NCBI GenBank assembly: GCA_014529385.2
Contig: CM043966.1
Coordinates: forward strand, 40,172,037 to 40,236,036
Length of the DNA stretch: 64,000 nucleotides
Origin: Adiantum capillus-veneris
Lineage: Eukaryota; Streptophyta; Polypodiopsida; Polypodiales; Pteridaceae
Direction: 5' to 3'
Within the stretch, counting starts at the first letter, position 1; each line of letters opens with the position of its first letter. Positions 46,295-59,090 of this stretch are shown piece after piece. The notes below the pieces were generated by a model. It was given only the letters and a program-made list of their open reading frames with translations. It did no database searches and was not told where the DNA came from. The position numbers were made by a program, and so were the translations under genes.

Positions 46295-46303
46295 AAGAGA
46301 GAG
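46232..46303. repeat. (GA)n microsatellite
   Basis: GA run of about 58 bp with AAAG variants at its end. Confidence 0.95.
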
Positions 46304-46591
46304 TTGCTAGCATCTGGTTTTGTGGCTCCTACTGGATAGAGAGATAGAGATATAGAGAGATTTGTGGCCATTGTGTGCAAAATCTTGACTAGATTCCAAG
46401 TCTACCTTGATGAAAACCAACAAAATTTTACAATATTTAGAGTAAATATTGACATACTTCAAGTTAAGACCTAAAAAGTTGAAGAGTTTTAAGTGTGTCC
46501 TAATTTTCTTTGGCTAGAGAAAATGTTTTTTGGCATGCTCTGGTTACAAGTTACAAGTTACAGCTACATCAACCTTTCTAGCACCTCATTG

Positions 46592-46594
<3 letters not shown>

Positions 46595-46635
<41 letters not shown>
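46595..46635. repeat. (GA)n microsatellite
   Basis: GA run of about 40 bp followed by AAGAATAAGAAG. Confidence 0.95.
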
Positions 46636-46638
<3 letters not shown>

Positions 46639-47008
46639 ATAAGAAGAAGAATAACTCTCCCTTATGGAATTGCTTAGTGACGAGTTTCATAGGCCCTATA
46701 AAGGGCATTTAATTTTAATGGGCCCTTCATCACTTAACACAATTGCCCCCAAGTTGGAGTCATAGTAGGCGGCTTTGGCGCATGTAGAGGATCACATGCC
46801 AATCAGGTATCTTACTTGAAGCATCCAATTTAGGAGGAGTATCAAGAATGTGGAGGGTGGTTGGAGCATCCTCTAAGAAAATAGAAGGAGTCACTACACT
46901 CGGCATCGTTGTGCAGGTTCATTGCACATCAAGAAAATCAAAAGAATATGGGGCCCATGTCAGGCAAGTAAAGGACCTGAAAATGGTGCTTTTAGAGGGC
47001 CTATAGGG

Positions 47009-47214
47009 GGCCTTCTATTTGCTCCACCCTGTTACAATTTAAAATTTCTTGATGTGTGTGTGAGAGAGGGAGAGATTCCCACTAGCATGAGTAAGGTGTG
47101 TGCACATTGTGTGTGTGTGTGGTATTTGCTCCACCGTGTTACAATTTAAAAATTCTTGATGTGTCTGTGTGTGAGAGAGAGGTTCCCACTAGCATGAGTA
47201 AGGTGTGTGCACAT

Positions 47215-47267
<53 letters not shown>
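47009..47267. repeat. ~113-bp tandem duplication with (GT)n(GA)n
   Basis: Two units begin TATTTGCTCCACC (47009 and 47122). They share TTACAATTTAAAA, CTTGATGTG, GAGAG, TTCCCACTAGCATGAGTAAG and GTGTGTGCACATTGTGTG. The second ends in an expanded (GT)n(GA)n at 47216-47267. Confidence 0.85.
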
Positions 47268-47268
<1 letters not shown>

Positions 47269-47399
47269 CCTACTTGATTACATGTGTGTGAGAGCGAGAT
47301 ATTACATACTTGTGTAGAAGATGGTACGACTGGCAGCCATAATATGTACATAAGCAGATTGGAAGAGAGAGTCCTCTATCTCTTCATTGTAATGAGTAA

Positions 47400-47648
47400 G
47401 TGTGTGTGTGTGTGTGTGTGTGTATGAGAGAGAGAGAGAGAGCGGTGGGGGTTGGGGGATTGAAAAACCTACTAGGAACAATAGCACACACGAAAAAGAG
47501 TACTTAGCATCTATGCTACAAGTCTTTGAGGATTTGAGAGAGAGAGAGAGAGAGGTGGGGGCTAGGGGATTGAAAAAGGTACTAGGAATGATAGCACACA
47601 CAAAAAAGAGTACTTAGCATCTATGCTACAAGTCTTTGACGATTTGAG
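47400..47648. repeat. ~115-bp tandem duplication preceded by (GT)n(GA)n
   Basis: After a (GT)n(GA)n tract (47400-47440), two units read GGTGGGGGYTRGGGGATTGAAAAA, then ATAGCACACAC and GAGTACTTAGCATCTATGC. The second starts near 47552. Confidence 0.85.
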
Positions 47649-47745
47649 TGCACCCACAAAAAGACACACACACACCCAAAGCGACATAGGAAGAACAATC
47701 ACAAGTGCTTTCCAATTTGTACCCATAGTCTTGAACTCAAGTGCA

Positions 47746-47746
47746 C

Positions 47747-47833
<87 letters not shown>
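47746..47833. repeat. Compound microsatellite (GT)n(GA)n
   Basis: GT of about 34 bp passes into GA of about 54 bp. Confidence 0.95.
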
Positions 47834-47835
<2 letters not shown>

Positions 47836-48280
47836 CTTCTATGATCTTCATCAAAGAGTACTTGAGTGCATGCAATAGTGCATAAGTGTACCTTAATTCC
47901 TTTGTCATGTTGGTGTTATCATCATTAAGTAGATTAAAAAATGTATTACTATATATGATGAAAAATACTGATGGAGAATCCATTGTTTAATTGATATTAC
48001 ATGACACAAACATAAATCCAACATTAACTTTTTTGTACTTTGGAACAGAAGTTAATTTCATAAGGTTAAAGGCCATGTTTCGTTTCCTACCGCAGCAACG
48101 CGCAGGTCACATACTAGTTACATTTACACACTTCATTTCAATGAGTACCCACTATCTTATTTCAACCAATCAACATTTTTGACATGTCAAAAAATGCTTA
48201 AAAATACAACTCAACATTTTTCCTATTTTAGTCAGCAAAAAGAGAAGTGATCTCTATAGCCTTTGCCCTTTGGGCAGACC
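47834..48280. other. No recognisable gene
   Basis: AT-rich DNA. It holds a near-palindrome around 48174-48196 centred on TTTGACATGTCAAA. Confidence 0.5.
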
Positions 48281-49224
48281 AAAAAAAGCCCAAGGCACAG
48301 TGGCACCAGGCATCACTGCAAAAGAGCAATTTTTTTTTCTTTTGGGGTGAAAAAAAGGGAGAGAGAAGGCATCGTTTTCAAGGGGGGAGGGGGTTTGCTC
48401 AAGTTTTGGGCTTCTTCCTTGGGAGGAAGAGAAGGGGCGGAAAACGAAAACGCTTTGCACACCCGAGGATGGAAGCAAGCATAGAAGGCAAATCGCTGTG
48501 AAGTAGCTCGGAAGGTCGAGTGACTTGCGGAGAAGGAGAGGCAGGAGGTTTTTTTTCTGCGCGCTCCACAATCGAAGCAGGCTTGAAGAGCGAATCGCCG
48601 TGAAAGAGCTCAGAATAGCAAACGCCTTATAGTAAAGAGAGCCAGTGAGGGCTACCAGGAGAAGGAGCCGCTATGCGAGCGAAACCAAAAGAAGCGACTT
48701 ATGTCGAAGCGAAGACATCGGTGGATTTATCGTCGAGGTGTGTGCCGACAGATGCGAGTTTGGAGGGAGGTGTGTGCCCCTCTGTGTGAAACAGTGATGG
48801 CCATGGTGCGGCTTAGAGAAGACTGTACGGGTCTTGTAAATGGGTTTTTTCATTGAAGGAGAAGCTATGATTGTCGATTTTGGCGTCGTCTTTCCCCCCT
48901 TCTCCCCTTTCTTCTTTGCTTGTCTCCACGGTGTGTGGTGCCGGTGTGTGTGAGCGTGTGCGCCCCCCGGGCCCCCTGTGTGTGAGAGAGAAAGAGAGAG
49001 AGGTGCTGAATTGTGGAAGTGCGAGAAGCGGGCAAGATCGCTGTGATCGTTGCTTAGCAATTGTGCAGGTCGTGTGTACATTGGGCGAAGTGCAGGCGAG
49101 GCCCTGCTAGTGTGATTTGCTTGTTTTGAAGGTGTTTTCGAGAGGATAGGGATGTTGTGAATACCCTGAGCTATATAGGGATTGTTGTTTGTGTGACGGG
49201 TGTGTTCCCCATTCCCCCTCTCCA
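48281..49224 (+). mobile_element. Gag-only element LTR 'e', isolated right part
   Basis: It matches the right 940 bp of LTRs a-c, from AAAGCCCAAGGCACAGTGGC to the exact LTR end CCCCTCTCCA at 49224. The DNA after it (ACGTCGCCC) is unrelated: no spacer, primer-binding site or gag follows. It is either a solo LTR or a 3' LTR whose left half was lost. Confidence 0.9.
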
Positions 49225-49556
49225 ACGTCGCCCTAATTTCATAATAACTAGGAATTTACACTTTTAAATGGAAAACTAGGGTATTGGGGAATCATTGCTA
49301 AGCATTTAGATGCATTATAGGTCGAAAACGACTAAGTCAAAAATCCACTGCTGTTAATAATTGTGATATTGGAACTTGACATAAAGTGGGGTTTGAGACT
49401 ATAAGCATGTGTGCTTAGGTCTTATAAACTTGTCCTAGAAGTTTCATCATGTTTGGATGTCATTTGATGCTGTAACAGATGTGATTTGTTTGCCAATCAG
49501 CGATTGGCTTTTGGTGATTTCAATCACTTGAGTGTAGCTCGAGTTAGATATGAGTT
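49225..49556. other. No recognisable gene
   Basis: Unique-looking DNA between LTR e and the CACTA terminus. No feature seen. Confidence 0.5.
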
Positions 49557-49571
49557 CACTACAAGAGGTAC
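49557..49571 (+). repeat. CACTA 5' terminal inverted repeat
   Basis: CACTACAAGAGGTAC. The preceding three bases (GTT) would be half of a 3-bp target duplication, but the other half was not found. Confidence 0.75.
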
Positions 49572-49643
49572 TTAATAGTAGCGACCCTCGTGGTGTGACG
49601 CTCAAACATGAAAAACCATGGCGTCGTTATAAGCGTCACTATA

Positions 49644-49680
49644 GGCGGCGCTATGTTACAAGTAACATAGCGACGCCGCC
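49644..49680. repeat. Subterminal inverted repeat
   Basis: GGCGGCGCTATGTTAC pairs with GTAACATAGCGACGCCGCC across a 2-base centre with a 3-base bulge. Related words (GGCGTCG, AAGCGTCACTATA) precede it, as expected for transposase-binding subterminal repeats of CACTA elements. Confidence 0.7.
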
Positions 49681-49762
49681 AGGGCTAAAAAAAATAACCG
49701 AGAGTGTCCGAAAACTCAGATCTCAGATCTGCGTTTTTGAGCGTGCTCTAGCAAGCAAGGTA

Positions 49763-50312
<550 letters not shown>

Positions 50313-50330
50313 GAAGAAGAAGAAGAAGAA

Positions 50331-51003
50331 GAGAGTCTTAACATCGTAGGAAACTATCCCAAGAGACCTTAAAGATCTAGTTGACAGGAGTTGAACTCAA
50401 GACCTGTTATTCATGAGGGAAATGGCATAACCAATCCATCACACTTCGGTGATAGAAACGTTATACCATTTTTCTCCTTTTTTTATTGGCGTGTACACAC
50501 ACCCACACACACACCCGAGAAGAAGAGAGTTTAATTTAACGTCGCACAAAACTAATTAAAGAGACCTAAAAATCTAGCCGACGAGGAGTTGAACTCAAGA
50601 CCTGTTATTCAAGAGGAAAATGGCATAACCAATCTACCACACTTGGGTGATAGAAAGGTTATACCATTTTTCTCTTTTTATTGGCACACACACACCCACA
50701 CACACACACACAAGAAGAAGAGAGTTTTAACGTCGTAGGAAACTATCCTAGAAGACGTTAAAGATTAGGTTAGATGTAGACTTACCTTAAATTAGATTTA
50801 GGTTTATTTAAGTTAAATTAGATTAGATTTAGGTTTATTTTTAGTTAGATTTACGTTAGATTAGATTTAGGTTTATTTATGTTATATTAGATTAGATTTA
50901 GGCTTATTTATGTTATTTACTTGTTATTGAAGAGGGAATTGGCATAACCAATCTACCACACTTGGGTGATAGAAAGGTTATACCATTTTCTTCTTTTTAT
51001 CGT
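50331..51003 (-). repeat. Three tandem ~195-bp SINE-like units
   Basis: Units start near 50334, 50529 and 50723. On the minus strand each reads GGTTATGCCATTT, then CTCATGAATAACAGGTCTTGAGTTCAACTCCTG or close variants. This is a tRNA-like D arm, a CAT-containing anticodon-like loop and a box B (GAGTTCAACTC). An (AC)n tract separates the units on the plus strand. In the third unit the box B part is replaced by about 160 bp of repeated TTAGATTTAGGTTTAT. It resembles a tRNA-Met-derived SINE head; a 3' LINE-like tail was not recognised. Confidence 0.5.
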
Positions 51004-51189
51004 TTAAGATAAGGTTAGACAAAATGGCGAGAAAATTTCCTTCGCTCACAGCCTCAACAATCCATGCGGACAAGCAATTCCACCTGCATGTTCGACTGCT
51101 GCTACCATACAATAAGATGTCATGTTCAGCTAATGGAAGAGCAAATTGAGCCTACAGAAATTAGTGATGCAAGATGACGATTCCAAGGG

Positions 51190-51222
<33 letters not shown>

Positions 51223-51556
51223 ACATCCCGTCAAATCTAGAGTAAGAATTAAGTGCCTTGAGCAGACATTAGCTACATTGCAAGAATGGTGTCCTTGCAT
51301 GCTACAAACAAAGATCTATTGTGAAAAGATGTTAAGATGCTGTGAAATGCTACAGCTAGAGAAGAGGCCAAGGGGTTTTGTCCACTACATGCAGTATCAT
51401 GTAGACGTGGGTGTGTAGATTTCTTCTACACACAAATATAGGCATTGAACAATAAAGATGAGATTATAACCCTGTGGTTCTAATCTCCGTGCACCTCTAG
51501 ACCGAGGTGTGCGAGGATTGGACATGACTAGAGAATGTGAGGTAGTTTACAGCGTG

Positions 51557-51771
<215 letters not shown>

Positions 51772-51894
51772 AAGACGAAGAATGCCAATAGAAGATTAAA
51801 TTTTTTGTCCAGGTTATAAGATTTTTACCCTCATTATGAGTAGTGACGAGGATGTGGGGCCGTCCAACCAAAACACCTATCTCTCAAAACGAGG

Positions 51895-52296
51895 ATCTTA
51901 TGTCCTTGTAATCGTTGCAAGCATGCTGTGCAACGGACAAGGCGCGTTGCTTTGCAGCACGTTCGCGAGTTTGGCGTGTTCGATCCATCTATTATAGATC
52001 GAGTTGTTGCCAATTATAACTCGTCGGACTCTGACGCTGGCCAAAAGCCAGCAATCTTGCAACCCAATAGATGTGTTCGTAGGCACTTTGGTCAAGCAGC
52101 ATATGTGAGGCCACAAGATGTAGCCTCTAACAGCTCGGGGGATGATCATGCAGACCACATTCCCAACGAGGTAATGTTTGAGCCCGAGATTGATGAAATG
52201 ATCGAGACGATCATGAATTCAGAAAGGCTTGTCTATGATGATATGAAAAGTGAAGCCGATACGCCATTTATAATGGAGCACGTGTGTCTAGATTGA
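51895..52296 (+). pseudogene. CACTA transposase-associated N-terminal exon
   Basis: The frame reads CPCNRCKHAVQRTRR and HVREFGVFDPSI, the Cys-x2-Cys start and VR..L...G pattern of the Transpos_assoc domain (PF13963) that opens plant CACTA transposase proteins. An acidic linker (EVMFEPEIDEMIETI) follows. It ends at a TGA at 52294. The next exon begins after about 30 bp in another frame with a LRNMQTKFGWS stretch. Confidence 0.7.
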
Positions 52297-52299
52297 AAG

Positions 52300-53850
52300 C
52301 GCTCATGGTTCTTCGCAACATGCAGACAAAGTTTGGATGGAGTGACACTAGCGTCATAGCGCTTTTCAGGTGATCTATTACAATTAGTTTACTTTAATAA
52401 AACTCTAAATGTATAATGATCTGATAGATTTTTACACAATTGTACCGTATTTTTAGGTTGTGTAGATTGCTCAAAGAGCACATACTACCAGATGATAATG
52501 TGATGCCAGATTCCCGAGAGGAAGCAAGAAAGATTTTTCGAAACTTGGGGATGGATTACAATTCGATCTACGCTTGTCCTAATGGCTGCATTCTTTTCAG
52601 AGGGTAATACATAGACATGGAGAAGTGTTCGAAATGTGATTCCGAAAGATATTTAGTAGATCTCCACGGAACAAAAATTCCGCAAAAGGTTTTGCGACAT
52701 TTTCCTCTGCTTCCTCGCATCAATCATTTCTTCGAGTGTAAGTCCATGGCCGCCCTAGCATCATGGCATGAGGAGAATAAATCTTCGGATGGTGTGCTAC
52801 AGATTCCTGCAGATTGTGCATCCTGGAAACATATAGATGGAACATGGTCGGATTTTTCTAGGGAAGCTCGAAATTTGCGCTTAGGCCTGGCTATGGATGG
52901 CATAAATCTATTTGGTCTAAGATCAACATCTTACAGTGTATGGCCCGTTGTCATCGTCAACTACAACATTCCCCCGTGGTTGACTACGAAGAAGGGGCAC
53001 CTATGGCTAAGCTTGATTGTGCCGGGGCGATATAAAGTGAAGAATATGGATGTGTATCTTTGTCCACTATTGGAAGAGCTACAACAATTGTGGATTGGCA
53101 TAGAAGTCATGGATATGAGACGATACACAGGTCGACTGAATGCTTTGATCAGAGGCATTCAAATGTGGACCATGCATGACTATCCCCGACTAACAGAATG
53201 CTCAGGTGATCTATTTACACTCCTCACTCAGACACTATAAATCTTGGTTTTTCTCAGGCTGATCTACTATAATGTGTAAACATGCAGGGATTCAAACAAG
53301 CGGATATAGAGCATGTGTCACATGTGGACCTAAACAGAATGCACGTAGGGCTCCCTCATTGAAGAAGCAAATCTACAAAGTTCATCAAGCCTATCTTCCA
53401 GAGACTCATGTGTTACACGACGGCTTTTTGGGAAGAGAGCCACCGAGGATGTCTGCACAAGCATGGTTAGAGCAGAAGGAGATGTGTGATGACAGATTAC
53501 CCCCAGGGATGAAGAGAATATCTCTATGGTACTAGTTACCATACTGGCCCCGACTCATCATCAATCACTTGCTCAATCCAATGCACATATTCAAGAATGT
53601 CGTTAATCTACTATGGGACCATCTGACCGACCTTAGAAATGTGGATCATATGGAGCAATATTGGCCAAAAACAGCGTCCGATGGATCGAGAAAACTCCCT
53701 AAAGCACCATGGATTTTCATAGGAGCCCAAGAATGCAAAGTAGAAGAGACCATTCGATCTTTGCGGACCCCGCCTAGCATAATGCACTCGCTCCGAACGT
53801 GTTTTACTAAAGAAGGAAAGCTTACCGGTTTGTAGTCACACGACTGGCAT
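52300..53850 (+). pseudogene. CACTA TNP2-type transposase (Transposase_21) fragments
   Basis: Pieces appear in the normal order. First, REEARKIFRNLGMDYNSIYACPNGC near 52500-52600, interrupted by a probable intron (GTGATCTATT at 52370 to TTTTTAG near 52456). Then 52617-53240 with KCSKC, ADCASWKHIDGTW, ARNLRLGLAMDGINLFG, SVWPVVIVNYNIPPWL and YLCPLLEELQQLW. Then ACVTCGPKQNARR and FLGREPPRMSAQAWLEQ at 53272-53535. Then LPYWPRLIINHLLNPMHIFKNV from 53545. These match the PF02992 family, which cuts and rejoins CACTA ends. Stops include a TAG at 53533 before LPYW. This copy is non-functional. Confidence 0.85.
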
Positions 53851-54477
53851 AAAATGTGTCAGGTATGTTCATAGTGGAGTATATTATAGTGGTAATATAT
53901 CATAGTGGAGTATATCATAAAATCGTGTATGGACTTTAATATCATTGGTGCACGTGTTTTGCAGTTTATTTTACCGGTTGCCATTGAGGGATGTTTGTCT
54001 CTTGACGTCCGTAACACAATCTACAAACTTGCGAAGTTGGTGCAATGGATCTCACAAAAGGAGATCAACGTAGACTCCATACCATTCGCCAAACTAAATG
54101 CTACGGAGGTTGTGTGCATGTTTGAGAAACATTTTCCTACTACCATGCTAACCATTCAGGTGCATCTTCTTGTTCACATAGTTGATGAGGTGGAAATAGC
54201 TGGCATGGTACATTCCAGATGGATGTTCTTTTTAGAACGTTGCATGAAAACTCTCAAGGGATGTGTGCATTAGAAGGCACGTCCGGAGGGTAGCATGGCA
54301 GAAGGTTGGCTGGTATCAGAGTCCCTAGTGTACATTGGAGAGTGGCTAGACGGATTTGATAAAACCCGGGACACGCTATGGCGAACCATAGATGATGAGC
54401 GCATATCTGGAATTGTCATGTGCAATCTCGGTGTTGAGAAGAAGATGATGGAAGATATAGAGGCTAAAATCAATTGA
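53800..54477 (+). pseudogene. CACTA DUF4218 region
   Basis: SHDWHKMCQ just after a TAG (53833), a probable intron to about 53963, then LPVAIEGCLSLDVRNTIYKL, VCMFEKHFPTTMLTIQVHLLVH and HSRWMFFLERCMKTLKG. These are the landmarks of DUF4218 (PF13960), always found C-terminal to TNP2 transposase. A TAG at 54271 precedes KARPEGSMAEGWLV. Its function in the family is not established. Confidence 0.82.
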
Positions 54478-54489
54478 TTTTGCATGCTT

Positions 54490-55480
54490 CACAATCCAGT
54501 CATGTAGAAGTGGATTTCACAATATGAGGATGCAAAGCAAGAGCGACAAAGGGCATGAATCGAGTGGAGATGGGAAAGACGACCACCGATGTACTATTCG
54601 ACGGGTCTGGAGAACCTACCAACATTCATGAGCTTAAGATGTTTGCACAACCAATTGAAAAGCGCACAACAATGCGGTGAAGAAGTGATCGAGGAAGGGT
54701 GGGAGTACTCTAGGGGTTGCGCGACCAAGGTAAGTTTTCAATGTACGACTAGTAACTTTCTAGATGTTTGAACAGCCACTCATAATATTTGTTGGTTGTA
54801 GTATAAGTCATACACAGCACCATGGTGTAAAGGTCAATATTTTAGGGTGGAACGGATCGACAAAAAGCGTTTTACTCAAGATTGTGGAATCATGGAAAAA
54901 TTTGAATAGTCTAGTCGACGACAGTCCTCTGACGTAGATCCTGTGGTGGCGGAACTCACTTACTTCGGCACGCTACAAGAGATTTTGAGGATCCATTATA
55001 GAGGATTTTTTGTCGACTTGTTCGACGTGCAATGGTTCAAGATAATCATGGAGGGTCGCAACACTATTGTGCGTAGATGAGAGTCTGGTTTTCTTGAGGT
55101 GAATTCAACTAAGAAATGGACTGACCTAAGAGACACTTTCATACTACCCGAGCATTCTGAACAAGTAAGTATGTAAATAGTTAACATCCCATTTTAGAAT
55201 TTATGTGCTTGGAAGCTCTCATGTAAGTTATGTGGCTCTGGCAGGTGATATTTCATCCTACAAAGTCTGCATAAAATTGGTGGTACGTCAAAGAGGTAGC
55301 CCCTCGTAGTGCACGGACGTATGAAGGCTACCATGTGCCAATCACAGCAGCATCAATGGAGGAGATTGGAGAAGATGCTTAGTCAAAAGACGTGGAGGTG
55401 GTGCCAGACGAACATCAAGCTGCTACTCTCTATGGGGTGCATGCAGAGGATAGACAAAATGAAACAGTGGACATCTGTTT
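54490..55480 (+). pseudogene. CACTA DUF4216 region
   Basis: Discontinuous frames contain YKSYTAPWCKGQYFRVERIDK near 54800, then VVAELTYFGTLQEILRIHYRGFFVDLFDVQWFKI and a SGFLEVNSTKKWTDLRDTFILPEHSEQVIF stretch. This is the pattern of DUF4216 (PF13952) at the end of CACTA transposase proteins: Y.G...I..L.Y..F....F.C.W, then F..V...... PF..... QVF. Several stops and a probable intron (55165-55245) are visible. Confidence 0.75.
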
Positions 55481-55499
55481 AAACGGAGAGCTCTATATA

Positions 55500-55990
55500 G
55501 ATATAGGAAGTTATGCTAAGCTATGCGAGGATGAGAGAGAGATCTCTTAAAGCCATAAATATTGTATTTGAACAATTTTGCTCCGTTTTGTAAATTCAGA
55601 GTTATGCACTTGCCTCTTCCATCACTCAAGTTGAATAGAAGAAGAATGCTTTCTATTGTTGCTAGCCTTTGAACATTCCAAAGATACAAGCACCTTCAAG
55701 TTCTTGTACGATTCTCCATTTTGAACAATTTTGCTCCGTTTTGTAAAAACTCTGTCTCTCTAAGTATTTGCGTCATTGTGTCATTGTATTTAATGATCTT
55801 TGCGTCCACTCCAGGTACGTATGCTCTAGGTATGTTCTCATAAGCAGAGACGTTGAGCACCTCCTCCTCCTCTCTCTCTCTCTCTCTCTCTCTATCTACT
55901 TATCCATGTTTTCTAGAGGAGTTTCTTTCTTCTTTGTCACCCCAGCAGAGACAGTGGTACATGGAGCATCATCTCTCTAGTGCACCATCG
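55500..55990 (+). other. CACTA inter-gene region
   Basis: AT-rich DNA with a duplicated phrase TTTGAACAATTTTGCTCCGTTTTGTAAA (55567 and 55721) and a short (CT)n at 55872-55893. No coding motif. Confidence 0.5.
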
Positions 55991-56850
55991 TGCGTTCCTA
56001 CTCCATCCGCATCTCGCTCTGTAAGCTTTGGTGTCGACGAGACGATCTTCACACTCGTCTAGGCACCAGCTCTCTAGTGGTGGCAGTGGTGGTTGTTGTG
56101 GGGATGGCTCCACCGATGCTTCGACACCGCCTCATGTTCTACAAGGATCTTCACCCTCCCCTTCTTTGCCCGTCCCGACCCCAGCCACGGCATCGCCATC
56201 GACACCAGGTTTTGCGCGGCTGACTGCCGTTCCCTGTAGCTACACACCACTAGCTACTCCTCCAGGAGTCACTCCAGTAGACACTCCTCGCTTCGGGGCT
56301 CAGACTCGAGTGGAGACACCTGGCGTCCGTACCCCTATTGACACGCCGCTAGAGACCCCTGCCGAGACACCCAGGTTCACGCGTCAGCAGTGAGAGGGCT
56401 TGCCTTACTCCGTCGACTTCAGCGGCGACATCATCTTGGATGATGGAGGCAAGAAGGTGATTTTGTGCATGTGCGGTCTTTTCTCTCAGGTGTTTAGACA
56501 CTACATACTAAACACCTGGAGTGAAGTACCAAATGAATTAAAAGACAGAGTCATCAGCATGCTTCATGATGAGTTTCCCGTTCCAACACGAGATGATCGC
56601 TTCAATGAAGAGGTGATAAAGGTTCGAATGTGCGAATACTGCAAGCATAAGCGTTTTGAAGTGCAAAAAGCAATCAAGCATGGGTGGAGCAGACCAGATT
56701 GGCTGGCCAAAGAAGATTGGAAGCATGCGAAGAAATAAGTGTGCGAGAATCCCGACAAGTGGAAGCAACAAAAGGAGGCAGCCAGAGCATGAGTAGAGGC
56801 AGGGAGCTCGCACCACTTCTGGAGCGGCGGGTGGGCATCATTTGAGGTCG
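55990..56850 (+). pseudogene. CACTA second-gene remnant (Transposase_24-like)
   Basis: A Ser/Pro/Thr-rich stretch with repeated TPxxTP units (56028-56393, for example TPVDTPRF, TPGVRTPIDTPLETP) ends in a TGA. It then reopens at 56400-56738 with RHYILNTWSEVPNELKDRVIS, FNEEVIKVRMCEYCKHKRF, RPDWLAKEDWKHAKK and, after a TAA, NPDKWKQQKEAARA. This matches the second protein of plant CACTA elements (PF03004, Ptta/En/Spm), which binds subterminal repeats. The Pro-rich leader is also typical. Confidence 0.72.
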
Positions 56851-56994
56851 ATTTTGTAAGTGTTTTCGCATCTATGTTTAGGGCAGTTAGCCCAAAGACC
56901 AATTTTTAAAAGCTCAAAGGAGAGCTATGCCACGTCAACCAAAAGGCGCAAATAAGATCGCAACTTTTCATTCTCTCTCTTTCTCTCTCACCAA

Positions 56995-57314
<320 letters not shown>

Positions 57315-57419
57315 ACGTGCGAGCTCACTCTCTTAGGTAGAGGGTCAGGGATGGAATGTGCATTGAGCTCACAATGACGTTCTCAAAGACTTAACTTGTT
57401 GGATGTGTGGAGGGTCCTA

Positions 57420-59090
57420 TCACAACACGGCTTTTCAGCTAGAGACGATGGTCTTATTCTTGGTTTTAACCGGATAGGAAGGATTGTCAAAACCTCCCTG
57501 TCGATGAGGCAGATAGCAGTAAGACAAGAAGCAATAGAACCCCTTTTATTGTAGTCTTAAGGTATAGCTCCACCATGTACAGGTTGTTTTAACCGGATAG
57601 GAAGGAAAGTCCTTTCTGCAAATGCAATCACCTATGCTTGCACCTTGAGAGTATGTGGCCCTACATAGATTTTCACATGCGTGAGAAAATTCATGATGAG
57701 ATTGCTAATCAGGGGTTGTTGTAAAAACATGTTGTGCTTGGCAATGCGTTGGTCTATATGTATGCCAGAAGGCATGTGCAATTACCTATGCTTTCACCTT
57801 GAAGGCGTGTGTCCTTATGCTACTGAGCATGTTGTGGCAAGGAAGCGTTGAGATGTTTGAAGCCCAACTTGGCTCTAACAAGGAAGCTCTGTACTACTTT
57901 CACCAGTTGCGAACAGAAGGTCTCTCTCTAGATGCAATCGCCTATGTTTCCTACTTGAAGGACAAGGCATCTCTCTAGATGCTATCACCTATGGTTACAC
58001 CTTGAAAGGCTAAGGTTGAGATGTATACCAAATGTGGTGCGATTTTACCAAGGGCAAGTGTAATCGATGGGATGTCCTCTAGTGGAATGCACAATGATTG
58101 CAAGATTTGCACCATGTCCAGGCTGTTTTAACCGGATAGGAAGGACTGTCAAAACCTCCCTGTCAATGAGGCAGATAGCAGTAAGCCAAGCAGCAATAGA
58201 ACCCCTTTTATTGCAGTCTTAAGGTACATCTCCACCATGTCCAAGCTGTTTTAACTGGATAAGAAGGAAAGTCCTTTCTGCAAATGCAATCACCTATGCT
58301 TGCACCTTGAGAGGTATGTGGCCCTACATAGATTTTCACATGCGTGAGAAAATCATGATGAAATTGCTAATCAGGGGTTGTTGTAAAAACATGTTGTACT
58401 TGGCAATGCATTGGTCTATATGTATGCCAGAAGGCATGTGCAATTACCTATGCTTTCACCTTGAAGGCGTGTGTCCTTATGCTACTAAGCATGTTGTGGC
58501 AAGCAAGCCCTGAGATGTTTTAAGCCCAACTTGGCTCTAACAAGGAAGCTCTGTACTACTTTCACCAGCTGCAAACAGAAGGTCTCTCTCTAGATGCAAT
58601 CTCCTATGCTGGACAAGGAATCTCTCTAGATGCTATCACCTATGGTTGCACCTTGAAGGGCTAAGGTTGAGATGTATACCAGATGTGGTGCGATTTTACC
58701 AAGGGCAAGTGTAATCAATGGGATGTCCTCTAGTGGAATGTACAATGATTGCAGGATTTGCCCAACAGGGGCACAACCAGCACACTCTCAGCAAATGCAC
58801 TAATTGCTGGATTTGCCCAATAGGGGTAGTGCCAGTAGGCACAAGGCTGTTTCCACCGGGATGTGTCATGATCAGTTGATGGACTGATTGCTGGATTTTC
58901 CCAAGAGGGATACTGTCAGTAGGCGCAGGGTTGTTTCCACTGATGCCCTACATGATGTGGCAAGGAAACTTCTGAAAACCAGCATATGTACAACACATAT
59001 GCTGCAAAGAACATCCAGGCTGTTTTAATCGGATATGAAGGAAAGTCCTTTCTCCAAATGCAATCACCTATTACGCAAGCAAAACCAGAA
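57420..59090 (+). pseudogene. Tandemly duplicated PPR-derived pseudogene
   Basis: Translation in shifting frames gives clear pentatricopeptide repeat blocks: ANAITYACTLRVCG, EKIHDEIANQGLL then KHVVLGNALVYMYAR, AITYAFTLKAC, EALYYFHQLRTEGLSLDAIAY, and MIAGFAQQGHNQHTL. PPR proteins are helical RNA-binding proteins of plant organelles. Here stops and frameshifts break every block. The ~665-bp segment at about 57463-58127 recurs at 58128-58790. A third start (GCTGTTTTAATCGGATATGAAGG) at about 59013 breaks off at 59070. Between units, short MIAGFAQ-type repeats are themselves multiplied (58740-58960). Confidence 0.85.

Noticed and set aside
50770-50925. Telomere-like repeats TTAGATTTAGGTTTAT
   Set aside because: They contain TTTAGG words but not the plant telomere unit TTTAGGG in tandem, so an interstitial telomere is not supported.
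57420-59090. Organellar DNA insertion
   Set aside because: PPR genes are nuclear, and no organelle gene, rRNA or tRNA is seen. The stops seen here are ordinary decay, not sites for organellar RNA editing.
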